A DNA stretch of 7,430 nt from Clostridiaceae bacterium. GTDB taxonomy: Bacteria; Bacillota; Clostridia; Oscillospirales; Acutalibacteraceae. The stretch spans positions 1 to 7,430 of the forward strand of contig JAEDGF010000085.1 in assembly GCA_016297645.1 (NCBI GenBank), read 5' to 3'. Every line of letters starts with the position of its first letter. Position 1 is the stretch's first letter. The position numbers and the translations under genes are program-made. The notes under the pieces were generated by a model. It saw only the letters and a program-made list of their open reading frames with translations. It did not search any database and was not told where the DNA came from. Of this stretch, positions 1-6,320 are shown one piece after another.

Positions 1-16
1 AAGGGAGTCTTTTTTA
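1..16 (+). terminator. Possible 3' arm and T-tract of a terminator cut by the window edge
   Basis: The window opens with AAGGGAGTC followed directly by six T residues. This looks like the right arm of a rho-independent terminator whose left arm would lie outside the window, ending a rightward gene or acting in both directions for the leftward upp cluster. Only half the hairpin is visible, so this is a guess from its form. Confidence 0.25.
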
Positions 17-59
17 TTGCATAATTTTATTACGACGGTTTTTAAGCAAACGACCGAAA

Positions 60-80
60 ATACCGCATACGGTGTTTTTT
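60..80 (+). terminator. Small hairpin with T-tract, rho-independent terminator candidate
   Basis: Bases 60-65 (ATACCG) pair with 70-75 (CGGTGT), with one T-G wobble, around the four-base loop CATA. T75-T80 form a run of six T immediately after. Read rightward this is a short but classical terminator shape. Read leftward it has only about four T, so as a terminator for upp it would be weak, though it could work in both directions. The stem is only 6 bp. The rest of 1-195 shows no gene. Confidence 0.4.
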
Positions 81-195
81 GAGTTATTCACGGCAGCGGT
101 TTTTCGCTCATAAACCGGGTTACGCGTTTACCGCCGTTTTTCTCGCGGCAGCCTTTGCGCCGAAAAAGTCAAGGCGCTTACCGTACGGCAGTTTT

Positions 196-825
196 TTATT
201 TCGTGCCGAAAATTCTGTCGCCGGCGTCACCGAGTCCGGGGACGATGTAGCCGTGCTCATTCAGGCAGTCGTCAAGTGCGGCGCAGTAAATATCAACATC
301 GGGATGTTTCTCGGCAAGGGCTTTAAGTCCCTCGGGAGCGGCGATGGTACACATGAACTTGATGTTCTTGGGACCTCTCTTTTTGATAAGTGAAATTGCA
401 TCGATGGCGGAACCGCCGGTTGCGCACATGGGATCAACAACAATGACATCTCTCTCCTCGATATCGTGAGGGAGCTTGCAGTAATACTCGACGGGTTGAA
501 GCGTTTCGGGATCTCTGTAAAGACCGATATGACCTACACGCGCCGAAGGAATGAGAGCCGTTACGCCGTCTACCATACCGAGACCGGCTCTGAGGATGGG
601 AACAATAGCGAGCTTTTTGCCGGAAAGCTGTTTAACCTTTGCCTTTGCAACGGGAGTTTCGATCTCGACCTCTTCAAGTTGAAGGTCACGCGTTGCCTCG
701 TAGCACATAAGCATTGCGATCTCGCCGATAAGTGCACGGAACTCTTTCGAAGCGGTGTTCTTGTCGCGCAGGATGGAGAGCTTATGCTGAATAAGCGGAT
801 GATTTGTAATTGTAATGTTTCCCAT
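196..825 (-). CDS. upp: Uracil phosphoribosyltransferase
   Basis: This cytosolic pyrimidine-salvage enzyme converts uracil and PRPP to UMP and pyrophosphate. The 209-residue length matches family members (208-209 in E. coli and B. subtilis). Visible motifs are the ILRAGLGMVDG segment (77-87), the PRPP-binding loop DPMCATGGSA (131-140, with Cys at 134 where Leu is usual) and the C-terminal uracil-binding stretch GYIVPGLGDAGDRIFGTK (192-209). The ATG is preceded by AAAGGA about 10 bases upstream, a slightly long but workable spacing. It is the last gene of the leftward cluster, 96 bases after rpiB, and has its own strong promoter in that gap, so it can be expressed with or without the upstream genes. 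Six cysteines are present. The identification is secure. Confidence 0.97.
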   Translation of the reverse strand: MGNITITNHPLIQHKLSILRDKNTASKEFRALIGEIAMLMCYEATRDLQLEEVEIETPVAKAKVKQLSGKKLAIVPILRAGLGMVDGVTALIPSARVGHIGLYRDPETLQPVEYYCKLPHDIEERDVIVVDPMCATGGSAIDAISLIKKRGPKNIKFMCTIAAPEGLKALAEKHPDVDIYCAALDDCLNEHGYIVPGLGDAGDRIFGTK

Positions 826-858
826 GTTTTGATATTCCTTTCACTTGCAATTTTTATG

Positions 859-887
859 ATTATACACCCGGCGAACAGCTTTTTCAA
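859..887 (-). promoter_or_regulatory. Sigma-A-type promoter of upp
   Basis: On the minus strand the gap between rpiB and upp contains TTGAAA (882-887), exactly 17 bases, then TATAAT (859-864). The -10 is a perfect consensus and the -35 matches 4 of 6, with optimal spacing. The expected transcription start is near 852, giving a leader of about 27 bases that ends in the upp ribosome binding site. I see no attenuator or riboswitch in that leader. Confidence 0.75.
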
Positions 888-921
888 TAGCTTTTTACCG
901 GAAAAAGAATATTTCTATCGC

Positions 922-1362
922 TTACTGTCTGTTTTCAAGCTCCGTGAGCTGATCGACGCGTCTTTGATGTCTGCCGCCCTCGAATTCCGTGTTCAGGAAA
1001 ACCTTGACAAGCTCAATGGCAGCGCCCTCGCCGATGACGCGTGCGCCGAGGCAGAGAACATTTGCATTGTTGTGCATTCTGGTATATTTTGCGCTGAAAT
1101 AATCGGAGCAGCAGGCGGCTCTTATTCCCTTTACCTTGTTCGCAGCCATCGAAATTCCTATGCCGGTGCCACAGCAAAGAACCGCTTTATCGCACTCGCC
1201 GCCGACAACTTTAAGGCAGGTTTTCTCCGCCTGTATGGGGTAATCGCAGGAATCGGTATTGTATGCGCCGCAGTCGATGTACTCGATATTTTCCGATTCG
1301 AGATATTTTTTTATTGCCTCTTTAAGAGGAAAACCTGCGTGGTCGCTTCCCAATGCTATCAT
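922..1362 (-). CDS. rpiB: Ribose 5-phosphate isomerase B
   Basis: RpiB interconverts ribulose 5-phosphate and ribose 5-phosphate, feeding PRPP and nucleotide synthesis. The protein has 146 residues, normal for the family (about 149 in E. coli). Visible are the N-terminal GSDHAG (5-10), the active-site CGTGIG with the catalytic-type cysteine at 64 (preceded by a second Cys at 63), the HNNANVLCLGARVIG segment (97-111) with the ring-opening-type His97, and GRHQRRVDQL (130-139) with the phosphate-binding arginines. The start ATG overlaps the tsaB stop as ATGA, indicating translational coupling, with AAGGAG about 10 bases upstream inside tsaB. Nine of 146 residues are cysteine, which is unusually many. 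The next gene, upp, uses the PRPP made from this enzyme's product. Confidence 0.96.
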   Translation of the reverse strand: MIALGSDHAGFPLKEAIKKYLESENIEYIDCGAYNTDSCDYPIQAEKTCLKVVGGECDKAVLCCGTGIGISMAANKVKGIRAACCSDYFSAKYTRMHNNANVLCLGARVIGEGAAIELVKVFLNTEFEGGRHQRRVDQLTELENRQ

Positions 1363-2066
1363 TTGTTATCTTCTCCTTTTCGGTTCCGTTCGCGCTCAGC
1401 CTGCGACAGACGCAGATACCTCGGGAACAGATCTTTGCCGCTGACGGGCTTTTCACCGTTATTATACATCAACCACGCTGCCAATGCAACATTGCAGCCG
1501 TGCTGAAACGCAAAAACCCCCGAAAAAAATTCGTATTTTTCGTTATTCCCGAAATATTTTTCCGCAACGCGGCAGCCGTCGCCCGTAAAAACGACAGGTT
1601 TATCATATTCTCCGAGCTTTGCTTCAAGCTCGTCGAGCTTCAACGGGGTGTCCTCCGTCAGTCTTATTGTTTTCTCGCCGTCAAACTCGAACAGCGCCGT
1701 ATAGACCTGAGAACATCTCGCGTCCATTACCGGACAGATAATGCAGTTTTTTCTCCGAACGCCGCACGCGAGGGCATAAAGCGTCGACACACCGAAAACG
1801 GGTATATCGCGTTTAAAAGCCATTCCCTTTACCGCCGAAACGCCTATTCTTATCCCGGTAAAAGAGCCGGGACCGGCGGCGACAGCCAATGCGTCGACAT
1901 CGTCAAGCGACACCGAGCCGTTTTCGAGAGCGGAATTCACTGCGCAAAGAGCCGTCTGCGAATGGGTAAGCCCTACATTTATGTACACATCGGACACGAT
2001 TTTTCCGTCGCGGCACACGGCTGCGCCGCACGAAACTGCGGAAGTGTCCAACCCGAGAATATTCAT
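1359..2066 (-). CDS. tsaB: tRNA t6A biosynthesis protein TsaB
   Basis: TsaB is the non-catalytic ASKHA-fold partner that pairs with TsaD, together with TsaE, to transfer the threonylcarbamoyl group to A37 of ANN-decoding tRNAs. From the ATG at 2066 it is 235 residues, close to the usual size. Family signatures are GLDTS (5-9), THS (34-36), GPGSFTGIRIG (65-75), PVMDARCSQVY (112-122) and the C-terminal PRYLRLSQAERER (215-227). The ATG shares one base with the tsaE stop (TGATG), with GGGAGG nine bases upstream. A TTG one codon earlier (2069) is also possible and would add one residue. The 3' end overlaps rpiB by four bases. The catalytic partner tsaD and the TC-AMP synthase tsaC are not in the window. 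Confidence 0.95.
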   Translation of the reverse strand: MNILGLDTSAVSCGAAVCRDGKIVSDVYINVGLTHSQTALCAVNSALENGSVSLDDVDALAVAAGPGSFTGIRIGVSAVKGMAFKRDIPVFGVSTLYALACGVRRKNCIICPVMDARCSQVYTALFEFDGEKTIRLTEDTPLKLDELEAKLGEYDKPVVFTGDGCRVAEKYFGNNEKYEFFSGVFAFQHGCNVALAAWLMYNNGEKPVSGKDLFPRYLRLSQAERERNRKGEDNK

Positions 2067-2491
2067 CAAAATGCGCCTCCCGTTACGGTGATGATTCTGT
2101 CGTTTTCGTTTTCACCGCGCGAAATATCGACAAACACGGTGTTTTCCGGCAGAAATTCCCTTATGTTTTCGCTCCACTCGATAAATAAAATACTGTTGTC
2201 GTCAAGATAGTCGAAAAATCCGGTGGAGTACAAGTCGTCAAGTCCCGAGATTCTGTACATATCAAAATGATAGATATGCGGCTCTCCGCCGTAATCGTGA
2301 ACGAGCGCAAAGGTCGGACTGCAAACGAACGACTCGTTGCCGTACGCTTTCAGCGCTCCCCTGACAAACGCCGTTTTTCCCATTCCCATGCCGCCGGAAA
2401 ACGCGACCACGGTTCCGCCGGGAATGTCGGCGCATATTTCACGGGCGATGAGAGCGGTCTGCTCCTCGCCGGAGCTGTAATATTTTTTCAA
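2066..2491 (-). CDS. tsaE: tRNA t6A biosynthesis ATPase TsaE
   Basis: TsaE is the small P-loop ATPase that drives turnover of the TsaB-TsaD complex in t6A synthesis. The 141 residues match the family. Walker A is GGMGMGKT (33-40). Also visible are SPTFALVHDY (58-67), YHFDMYR with Asp77 (74-80) and the IEWSENI segment with Glu105-Trp106 (104-110), all diagnostic. The position usually Asp in the family's GDLGAGKT loop is Gly here. The start codon is TTG: no ATG or GTG lies in frame upstream, and a GGGGG Shine-Dalgarno sits seven bases before it. It is the first gene of the cluster and its TGA stop is fused to the tsaB ATG. The identification is firm; only the start codon is inferred. Confidence 0.95.
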   Translation of the reverse strand: MKKYYSSGEEQTALIAREICADIPGGTVVAFSGGMGMGKTAFVRGALKAYGNESFVCSPTFALVHDYGGEPHIYHFDMYRISGLDDLYSTGFFDYLDDNSILFIEWSENIREFLPENTVFVDISRGENENDRIITVTGGAF

Positions 2492-2498
2492 GGCTATT

Positions 2499-2503
2499 CC
2501 CCC
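2499..2503 (-). promoter_or_regulatory. Ribosome binding site fixing the TTG start of tsaE
   Basis: On the minus strand GGGGG lies seven bases before the TTG at 2491-2489. It makes the rare start codon credible. The same G-run style of site precedes the DivIVA-like gene. Confidence 0.65.
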
Positions 2504-2511
2504 GAACTCTA

Positions 2512-2540
2512 TTGAAATAATACGAAAAAAAATATATAAT
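2512..2540 (+). promoter_or_regulatory. Sigma-A-type promoter of the SEDS gene
   Basis: TTGAAA (2512-2517), exactly 17 bases including an A-tract, then a perfect TATAAT (2535-2540). The predicted start is near 2547, giving a leader of about 59 bases that contains a small hairpin and then GGAG (2595-2598) seven bases before the ATG. It is among the best promoter matches in the window. Confidence 0.75.
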
Positions 2541-2545
2541 GTATA
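2517..2545 (-). promoter_or_regulatory. Probable promoter of the tsaE-tsaB-rpiB operon
   Basis: Minus-strand TATACA (2540-2545), 17 bases, then TATTAT (2517-2522). Each hexamer is imperfect (about 4 of 6 and 5 of 6), so this looks weaker than the opposing promoter. The start would fall near 2510, leaving a leader of about 19 bases with the GGGGG ribosome binding site. It overlaps the rightward promoter almost completely. Confidence 0.45.
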
Positions 2546-2553
2546 AACGGGTC

Positions 2554-2572
2554 GGCGAAAGCTGTTTTCGCC
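2554..2572 (+). repeat. Inverted repeat (hairpin) in the SEDS gene leader
   Basis: GGCGAAA (2554-2560) is the exact reverse complement of TTTCGCC (2566-2572), with the five-base loop GCTGT. It lies just after the predicted transcription start. No T-tract follows, so it is not a terminator. It may stabilise the 5' end or be a protein binding site; no function is shown. Confidence 0.5.
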
Positions 2573-2605
2573 CCATTAAATCGTAAAACACAACGGAGAC
2601 AAACA

Positions 2606-3787
2606 ATGTCGAAAATAATACATATAATAAAAACCGTGCTGAGCGAAACCGACTTCTTTTTGCTTTTCATGTGCATAGCGACATCGGGCTACGGCATTCT
2701 GATGGTTTACAGTGCCACCCTTGCCGAAAAAGACCCGTCCATGGTAATCTCGCGTGACGCGCGCACAATGATTATAGCGGTAGCCGCCGGAATCGTCTGT
2801 GCAATAATAATATCGTTCATCGACTACAATTTCATATCGAAAATGTTCCCGGTGATAGGTGCGGTGTGCGTGCTGCTGCTTGTCCTTACGCTTTTTATCG
2901 GCGTCGGACCGGCGGAGCGCCCGGACGCAAAAACATGGTTGAAGCTCGGCTCAACGGGACTGTTTTTTCAGCCATCGGAGCTTATGAAGGTCGGCTTTAT
3001 TATAACGCTCAGTATGCACATAGAGCTTATAGGCGACCGACTTACGCAGTTCAGACACATACTGCTTCTCGGCATTCATGCGGCGATACCGATAGGACTT
3101 GTCGTTCTGTCGGGCGACATGGGCAGCGCACTTGTTTTCCTGCTCATATTTATTGCCATCGCCTTTTGCGCCGGAGTTCAGCTGAGATATTTTGCTGTCG
3201 GCGCGGCAGCCGTCTGTGCGGCGGCGCCTGCCGTTTGGTACTTTTTGTTTGACTCCACACAAAAGGAACGCTTCCTCGGGCTTATCTACCCCGAGCTTTA
3301 TTCCGATATCATGTACCAGCAGGAGCAAGGACTGAAAGCCCTCAAAAACGGCGGACTGACAGGCTGCGGACTGTTCAATGGCATACTCACCCAACAGCCC
3401 AACGCCATCCCGGAGGCCGAAAACGACATGATATTCACCGCAATAGGCGAAGAGCTCGGCTTTGTCGGATGCGTCCTCGCAATCACTATGCTCACCGCAA
3501 TATCGCTGAAAATGATCCATGTCGGCAGACGCTCGAAGTTCGGCGCGACCTCGCTCATGTGCTACGGCATAGCCGCAATGATAATCGGGCAGATGATAAT
3601 AAACATAGGAATGTGCCTTAAAATTCTGCCGGTAATAGGAATAACGCTTCCGTTTTTCAGCGCAGGCGGCTCCTCCAACCTGTGCATCTATATAGCAGTG
3701 GGACTCGCAATGAGCATCTACCGCTTCGATAAGGACAGAGAAGTCACCAATGTCCGCATTGCACCGATATTCTCGTTGCAGAACTGA
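2606..3787 (+). CDS. rodA: SEDS peptidoglycan glycosyltransferase, RodA/FtsW family (RodA-like)
   Basis: SEDS proteins polymerise lipid II into glycan strands in the membrane, working with a class B penicillin-binding protein during elongation (RodA) or division (FtsW). The 393 residues contain about ten hydrophobic segments (roughly 17-38, 52-72, 80-100, 124-140, 151-168, 171-189, 194-214, 283-303, 313-337, 345-372). Family motifs are WLKLG followed by FQPSEL (111-126), LSGDMGSALVF (168-178), QGLKALKNGGLTGCG (241-255), the outer-loop ENDMIFTAIGEELGF (272-286) with the conserved acidic residue at Asp274, and the LPVIGITLPFFSAGGSS core (341-357). The ATG has GGAG seven bases upstream. It stands alone with its own promoter, divergent from tsaE and convergent with pcrA, with no transpeptidase gene beside it. 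The SEDS family is certain. RodA rather than FtsW or SpoVE is a judgement from the overall character. Confidence 0.9.
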   Translation: MSKIIHIIKTVLSETDFFLLFMCIATSGYGILMVYSATLAEKDPSMVISRDARTMIIAVAAGIVCAIIISFIDYNFISKMFPVIGAVCVLLLVLTLFIGVGPAERPDAKTWLKLGSTGLFFQPSELMKVGFIITLSMHIELIGDRLTQFRHILLLGIHAAIPIGLVVLSGDMGSALVFLLIFIAIAFCAGVQLRYFAVGAAAVCAAAPAVWYFLFDSTQKERFLGLIYPELYSDIMYQQEQGLKALKNGGLTGCGLFNGILTQQPNAIPEAENDMIFTAIGEELGFVGCVLAITMLTAISLKMIHVGRRSKFGATSLMCYGIAAMIIGQMIINIGMCLKILPVIGITLPFFSAGGSSNLCIYIAVGLAMSIYRFDKDREVTNVRIAPIFSLQN

Positions 3788-3797
3788 TAAAATCAGT
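3783..3797. repeat. 15-base inverted repeat spanning two convergent stop codons
   Basis: ACTGAT (3783-3788) and ATCAGT (3792-3797) flank AAA. The left arm contains the TGA stop of the SEDS gene, and the right arm contains the TGA stop of pcrA on the other strand. The stem is short and AT-rich, and neither side is followed by a T-tract, so it is a poor terminator. There is no other intergenic space, so each transcript probably runs into the opposite gene. Confidence 0.6.
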
Positions 3798-6291
3798 CGT
3801 TTACAACTTCAAGGTGCGCCGCACCTGCCATGAGCTTTTTCGTGCCGCATGACTCGAACGCAACTTCAAGAAGTATATCGTTTGCAAGCGGCTGTGCAAA
3901 TACAACAAGCCCCTTGCCGAACTTTTTATGCATCACCGTTACGCCGATCTTAATGTCGGCGGGCGGTGTTTTTTTGCTGCTCTCGCCCGCAGTATACTTC
4001 GGTATTGTTCTTTCGGGACGGCGCGCGGGATAACGCGGCGTTTCCGGTGCGGTGCTGCCGAAATCGGAATATGACTGACCCGATCGTGACGGCGCGTACC
4101 CTCTGTCGGCACGGTCCGTAAAATATCTGCCGTTTCCGCGCTGCTGATATCCGCCGAATGAGCCGTAGCCGCCGAAGTCCTGTGACCCCCTCGGGACGGA
4201 GGTGTTTTCGGTCAGCTCCTCCGGGATCTCGCTTATAAACATCGAGGGCGGATTTGCCGTGGTTTTGCCGAACTGCATACGGCTGTAAGCATTGAGAATA
4301 TAGAGCTTCTTTTTTGCCCTTGTTATACCGACATATGCAAGCCGCCGTTCTTCTTCGAGAAGCGTCGGGTCAAACTGCGACTGCTGCGACGGGAACACAC
4401 CGTTTTCCATACCGACAAGAAAAACGACCGGGAATTCAAGTCCCTTTGCGGCGTGAAGCGTCATGAGCGTCACCGTATCCGCGTCGGCGTTGTAGTTGTC
4501 GATATCCGATAAGAGCGCGACCTCCTCCAAGAAGCCTTCAAGCGTTGCGTCCGCTCCGTTTTCGTTTTCATACTTTGCAAGGGTAGAATACAATTCATCA
4601 AGGTTCGAAATGCGCTCCTCGCGTTTTTCCGGTTCCTCACTGCTGAGAGAAGCGATATAGCCCGACTCGTTCATCACGAGTCTGAACAGCTCCGCTATTC
4701 CCATTGTTCCTGACGCTTCGATAAATGAGTTTATCATCTCGGCAAAGAGCTTCAACCGTGAAGCGCTGCGCGACAGCGCGTTATACTCGTCCGCACGGTT
4801 CATAACCGAAAAAATCGGCTCACCCAAACGCGCCGATATTTCGAATACGGCGTTTACCGTCGCTTCGCCTATCTTTCGCTTCGGCTCGTTTATAATGCGG
4901 CGCATACGCACGCCGTCGTTGGGGTTGGAAATCACGGCGAGATAAGACAACGCGTCTTTTATTTCCTTACGGTCATAGAAACGGTGTCCGCCGATGATTC
5001 TGTACGGCACACCCGCTCTCACGAGCGCGCGCTCTATATTATTTGACTGCGCATTCATTCTGTATAACACGGCGCAATCGGAGAAGGAATACCCCTTCGA
5101 AGAAAGCTCCGTGACCGTGTCGGCAACATATATGCCCTCCTCAGTGTCGGTCGAGGAGGTATGCACTTCAATTTTATCGCCCTCACCGTTCGAGGTCCAA
5201 AGATTTTTGCCTTTTCGCTCGCGGTTATGAGAAATAACGGCGTTGGCAGCGTCAAGAATAGTCTGCGTTGAGCGGTAATTTTCTTCAAGACGAATAACCT
5301 TTGCGGACTCGTTCTGCGATTCAAAATTTAATATGTTTTCGATATTTGCGCCGCGGAAGCTGTAAATACTCTGGTCGTCGTCGCCGACAACGCACAGGTT
5401 GTGATGCGCACCGGCGAGAAGGCTCACAAGGACATACTGCGCGTGGTTCGTGTCCTGATATTCGTCCACCATGATGTATCTGAATCTGTTCTGATAGTAT
5501 TCTCTTACTTCGCTGTCCTGTTGAAGCAGACGAACCGTATTGACAATAATATCATCAAAATCCATTGCGTCCGCGTCTTTCAGACGAGTCTGATAGCTCT
5601 CGTAGAGCTTAGCTATCTCGCCTTTTCTCGCATCGTACGATTTACCATGCTGCAAGGCAAACTCATCAGGTTCAATCAGTCGATCCTTCGCTTTTGATAT
5701 CTCGTTGAGGACGGTCTTTACGGGCATGAACTTCTCGTCTATTCCAAGACTGCGCAGGCAGTCCTTCATCACCCGTTTGGAGTCGTCCGTGTCGTATATT
5801 GTGAAATGCGAGGAATATCCGAGTCTGTCGGAATATCTCCTGAGAATACGCACGCAGGCACTGTGGAAGGTACTCGCCCAAATCTCGTTGCCGTCCTCGC
5901 CGAGCATTTTCACAAGACGCTCTTTAAGCTCTGCGGCAGCTTTGTTCGTAAATGTAATGGCAAGTATCTGCCACGGCTTCGGCGCGTCCACAGTAAGCAT
6001 GGGCTTAACGCGCTCATACAGAGAGCTGTCGCCGTTCAGGTATGACGACAAAAGCTCCTCCGGCTCTTCTTCAAAGCCCGTGTTCACCCTGTCGAAATTA
6101 TATGCGTCGCCGTATTCGATAAGATACGCTATTCGGTTGACTATTACTGTCGTCTTTCCGCTTCCTGCGCCTGCAAGAATAAGCAGTGGCCCTTTCACTG
6201 CGGTCACTGCTTGGAATTGCATATTATTGAGTCCCGAAAATCTTTTTTCTATTATCTTTTTTCTAAGCTCCGAGAGCTTTTTGTTGTCCAT
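3793..6291 (-). CDS. pcrA: ATP-dependent 3'-5' DNA helicase PcrA (UvrD/Rep family)
   Basis: This superfamily 1A helicase translocates 3' to 5' on single-stranded DNA, removing proteins and aiding repair, replication restart and plasmid rolling-circle replication. It has 832 residues from the ATG. In order: Q motif around LNNMQFQAV (21-29), Walker A GAGSGKTT (41-48), Ia TFTNKAAAE (113-121), Walker B DEYQD (276-280), III GDDDQSIYSFRG (303-314), IV LEENYRS (335-341), V TLHAAKGLEF (611-620) and VI RRLAYVGITRAKKKL (649-663). It is longer than B. subtilis PcrA (about 740) because of an acidic insert at about 62-106 between motifs I and Ia and a Gly/Tyr/Arg-rich disordered linker at about 700-777. 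A C-terminal Tudor-like domain (778-832) resembles the PcrA/UvrD module that contacts RNA polymerase. The ATG at 6291 has AGAGGA just upstream; an in-frame GTG at 6309 lacks a ribosome site. It follows the DivIVA-like gene by 29 bases. Confidence 0.96.
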   Translation of the reverse strand: MDNKKLSELRKKIIEKRFSGLNNMQFQAVTAVKGPLLILAGAGSGKTTVIVNRIAYLIEYGDAYNFDRVNTGFEEEPEELLSSYLNGDSSLYERVKPMLTVDAPKPWQILAITFTNKAAAELKERLVKMLGEDGNEIWASTFHSACVRILRRYSDRLGYSSHFTIYDTDDSKRVMKDCLRSLGIDEKFMPVKTVLNEISKAKDRLIEPDEFALQHGKSYDARKGEIAKLYESYQTRLKDADAMDFDDIIVNTVRLLQQDSEVREYYQNRFRYIMVDEYQDTNHAQYVLVSLLAGAHHNLCVVGDDDQSIYSFRGANIENILNFESQNESAKVIRLEENYRSTQTILDAANAVISHNRERKGKNLWTSNGEGDKIEVHTSSTDTEEGIYVADTVTELSSKGYSFSDCAVLYRMNAQSNNIERALVRAGVPYRIIGGHRFYDRKEIKDALSYLAVISNPNDGVRMRRIINEPKRKIGEATVNAVFEISARLGEPIFSVMNRADEYNALSRSASRLKLFAEMINSFIEASGTMGIAELFRLVMNESGYIASLSSEEPEKREERISNLDELYSTLAKYENENGADATLEGFLEEVALLSDIDNYNADADTVTLMTLHAAKGLEFPVVFLVGMENGVFPSQQSQFDPTLLEEERRLAYVGITRAKKKLYILNAYSRMQFGKTTANPPSMFISEIPEELTENTSVPRGSQDFGGYGSFGGYQQRGNGRYFTDRADRGYAPSRSGQSYSDFGSTAPETPRYPARRPERTIPKYTAGESSKKTPPADIKIGVTVMHKKFGKGLVVFAQPLANDILLEVAFESCGTKKLMAGAAHLEVVND

Positions 6292-6294
6292 ATA

Positions 6295-6300
6295 TCCTCT
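6295..6300 (-). promoter_or_regulatory. Ribosome binding site choosing the pcrA ATG
   Basis: Minus-strand AGAGGA sits three bases before the ATG at 6291, close but usable. The alternative GTG start at 6309 is preceded by ACACGA with no Shine-Dalgarno match. This supports the 832-residue form. Confidence 0.5.
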
Positions 6301-6320
6301 TTCCGTCACTCGTGTGTATT

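Noticed and set aside
181..188. Perfect palindrome CCGTACGG just after upp
   Set aside because: It has no loop and cannot form a useful RNA hairpin, and an eight-base palindrome is expected by chance.
901..918. Hairpin followed by T residues after rpiB on the minus strand
   Set aside because: The stem is only four AT-rich pairs (AGAA/TTCT), too weak to count as a terminator.
466..1506. A 346-codon open frame on the plus strand
   Set aside because: It lies antisense to upp and rpiB, both unmistakable, spans their intergenic promoter, and its product resembles no family I recognise. It is a by-product of codon composition.
1353..2210. A 285-codon open frame on the plus strand
   Set aside because: It is antisense to tsaB and part of tsaE, which carry full family motifs. 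The frame has no recognisable domain.
6292..6309. GTG start adding six residues to PcrA
   Set aside because: It has no Shine-Dalgarno sequence, while the ATG at 6291 has AGAGGA just upstream.
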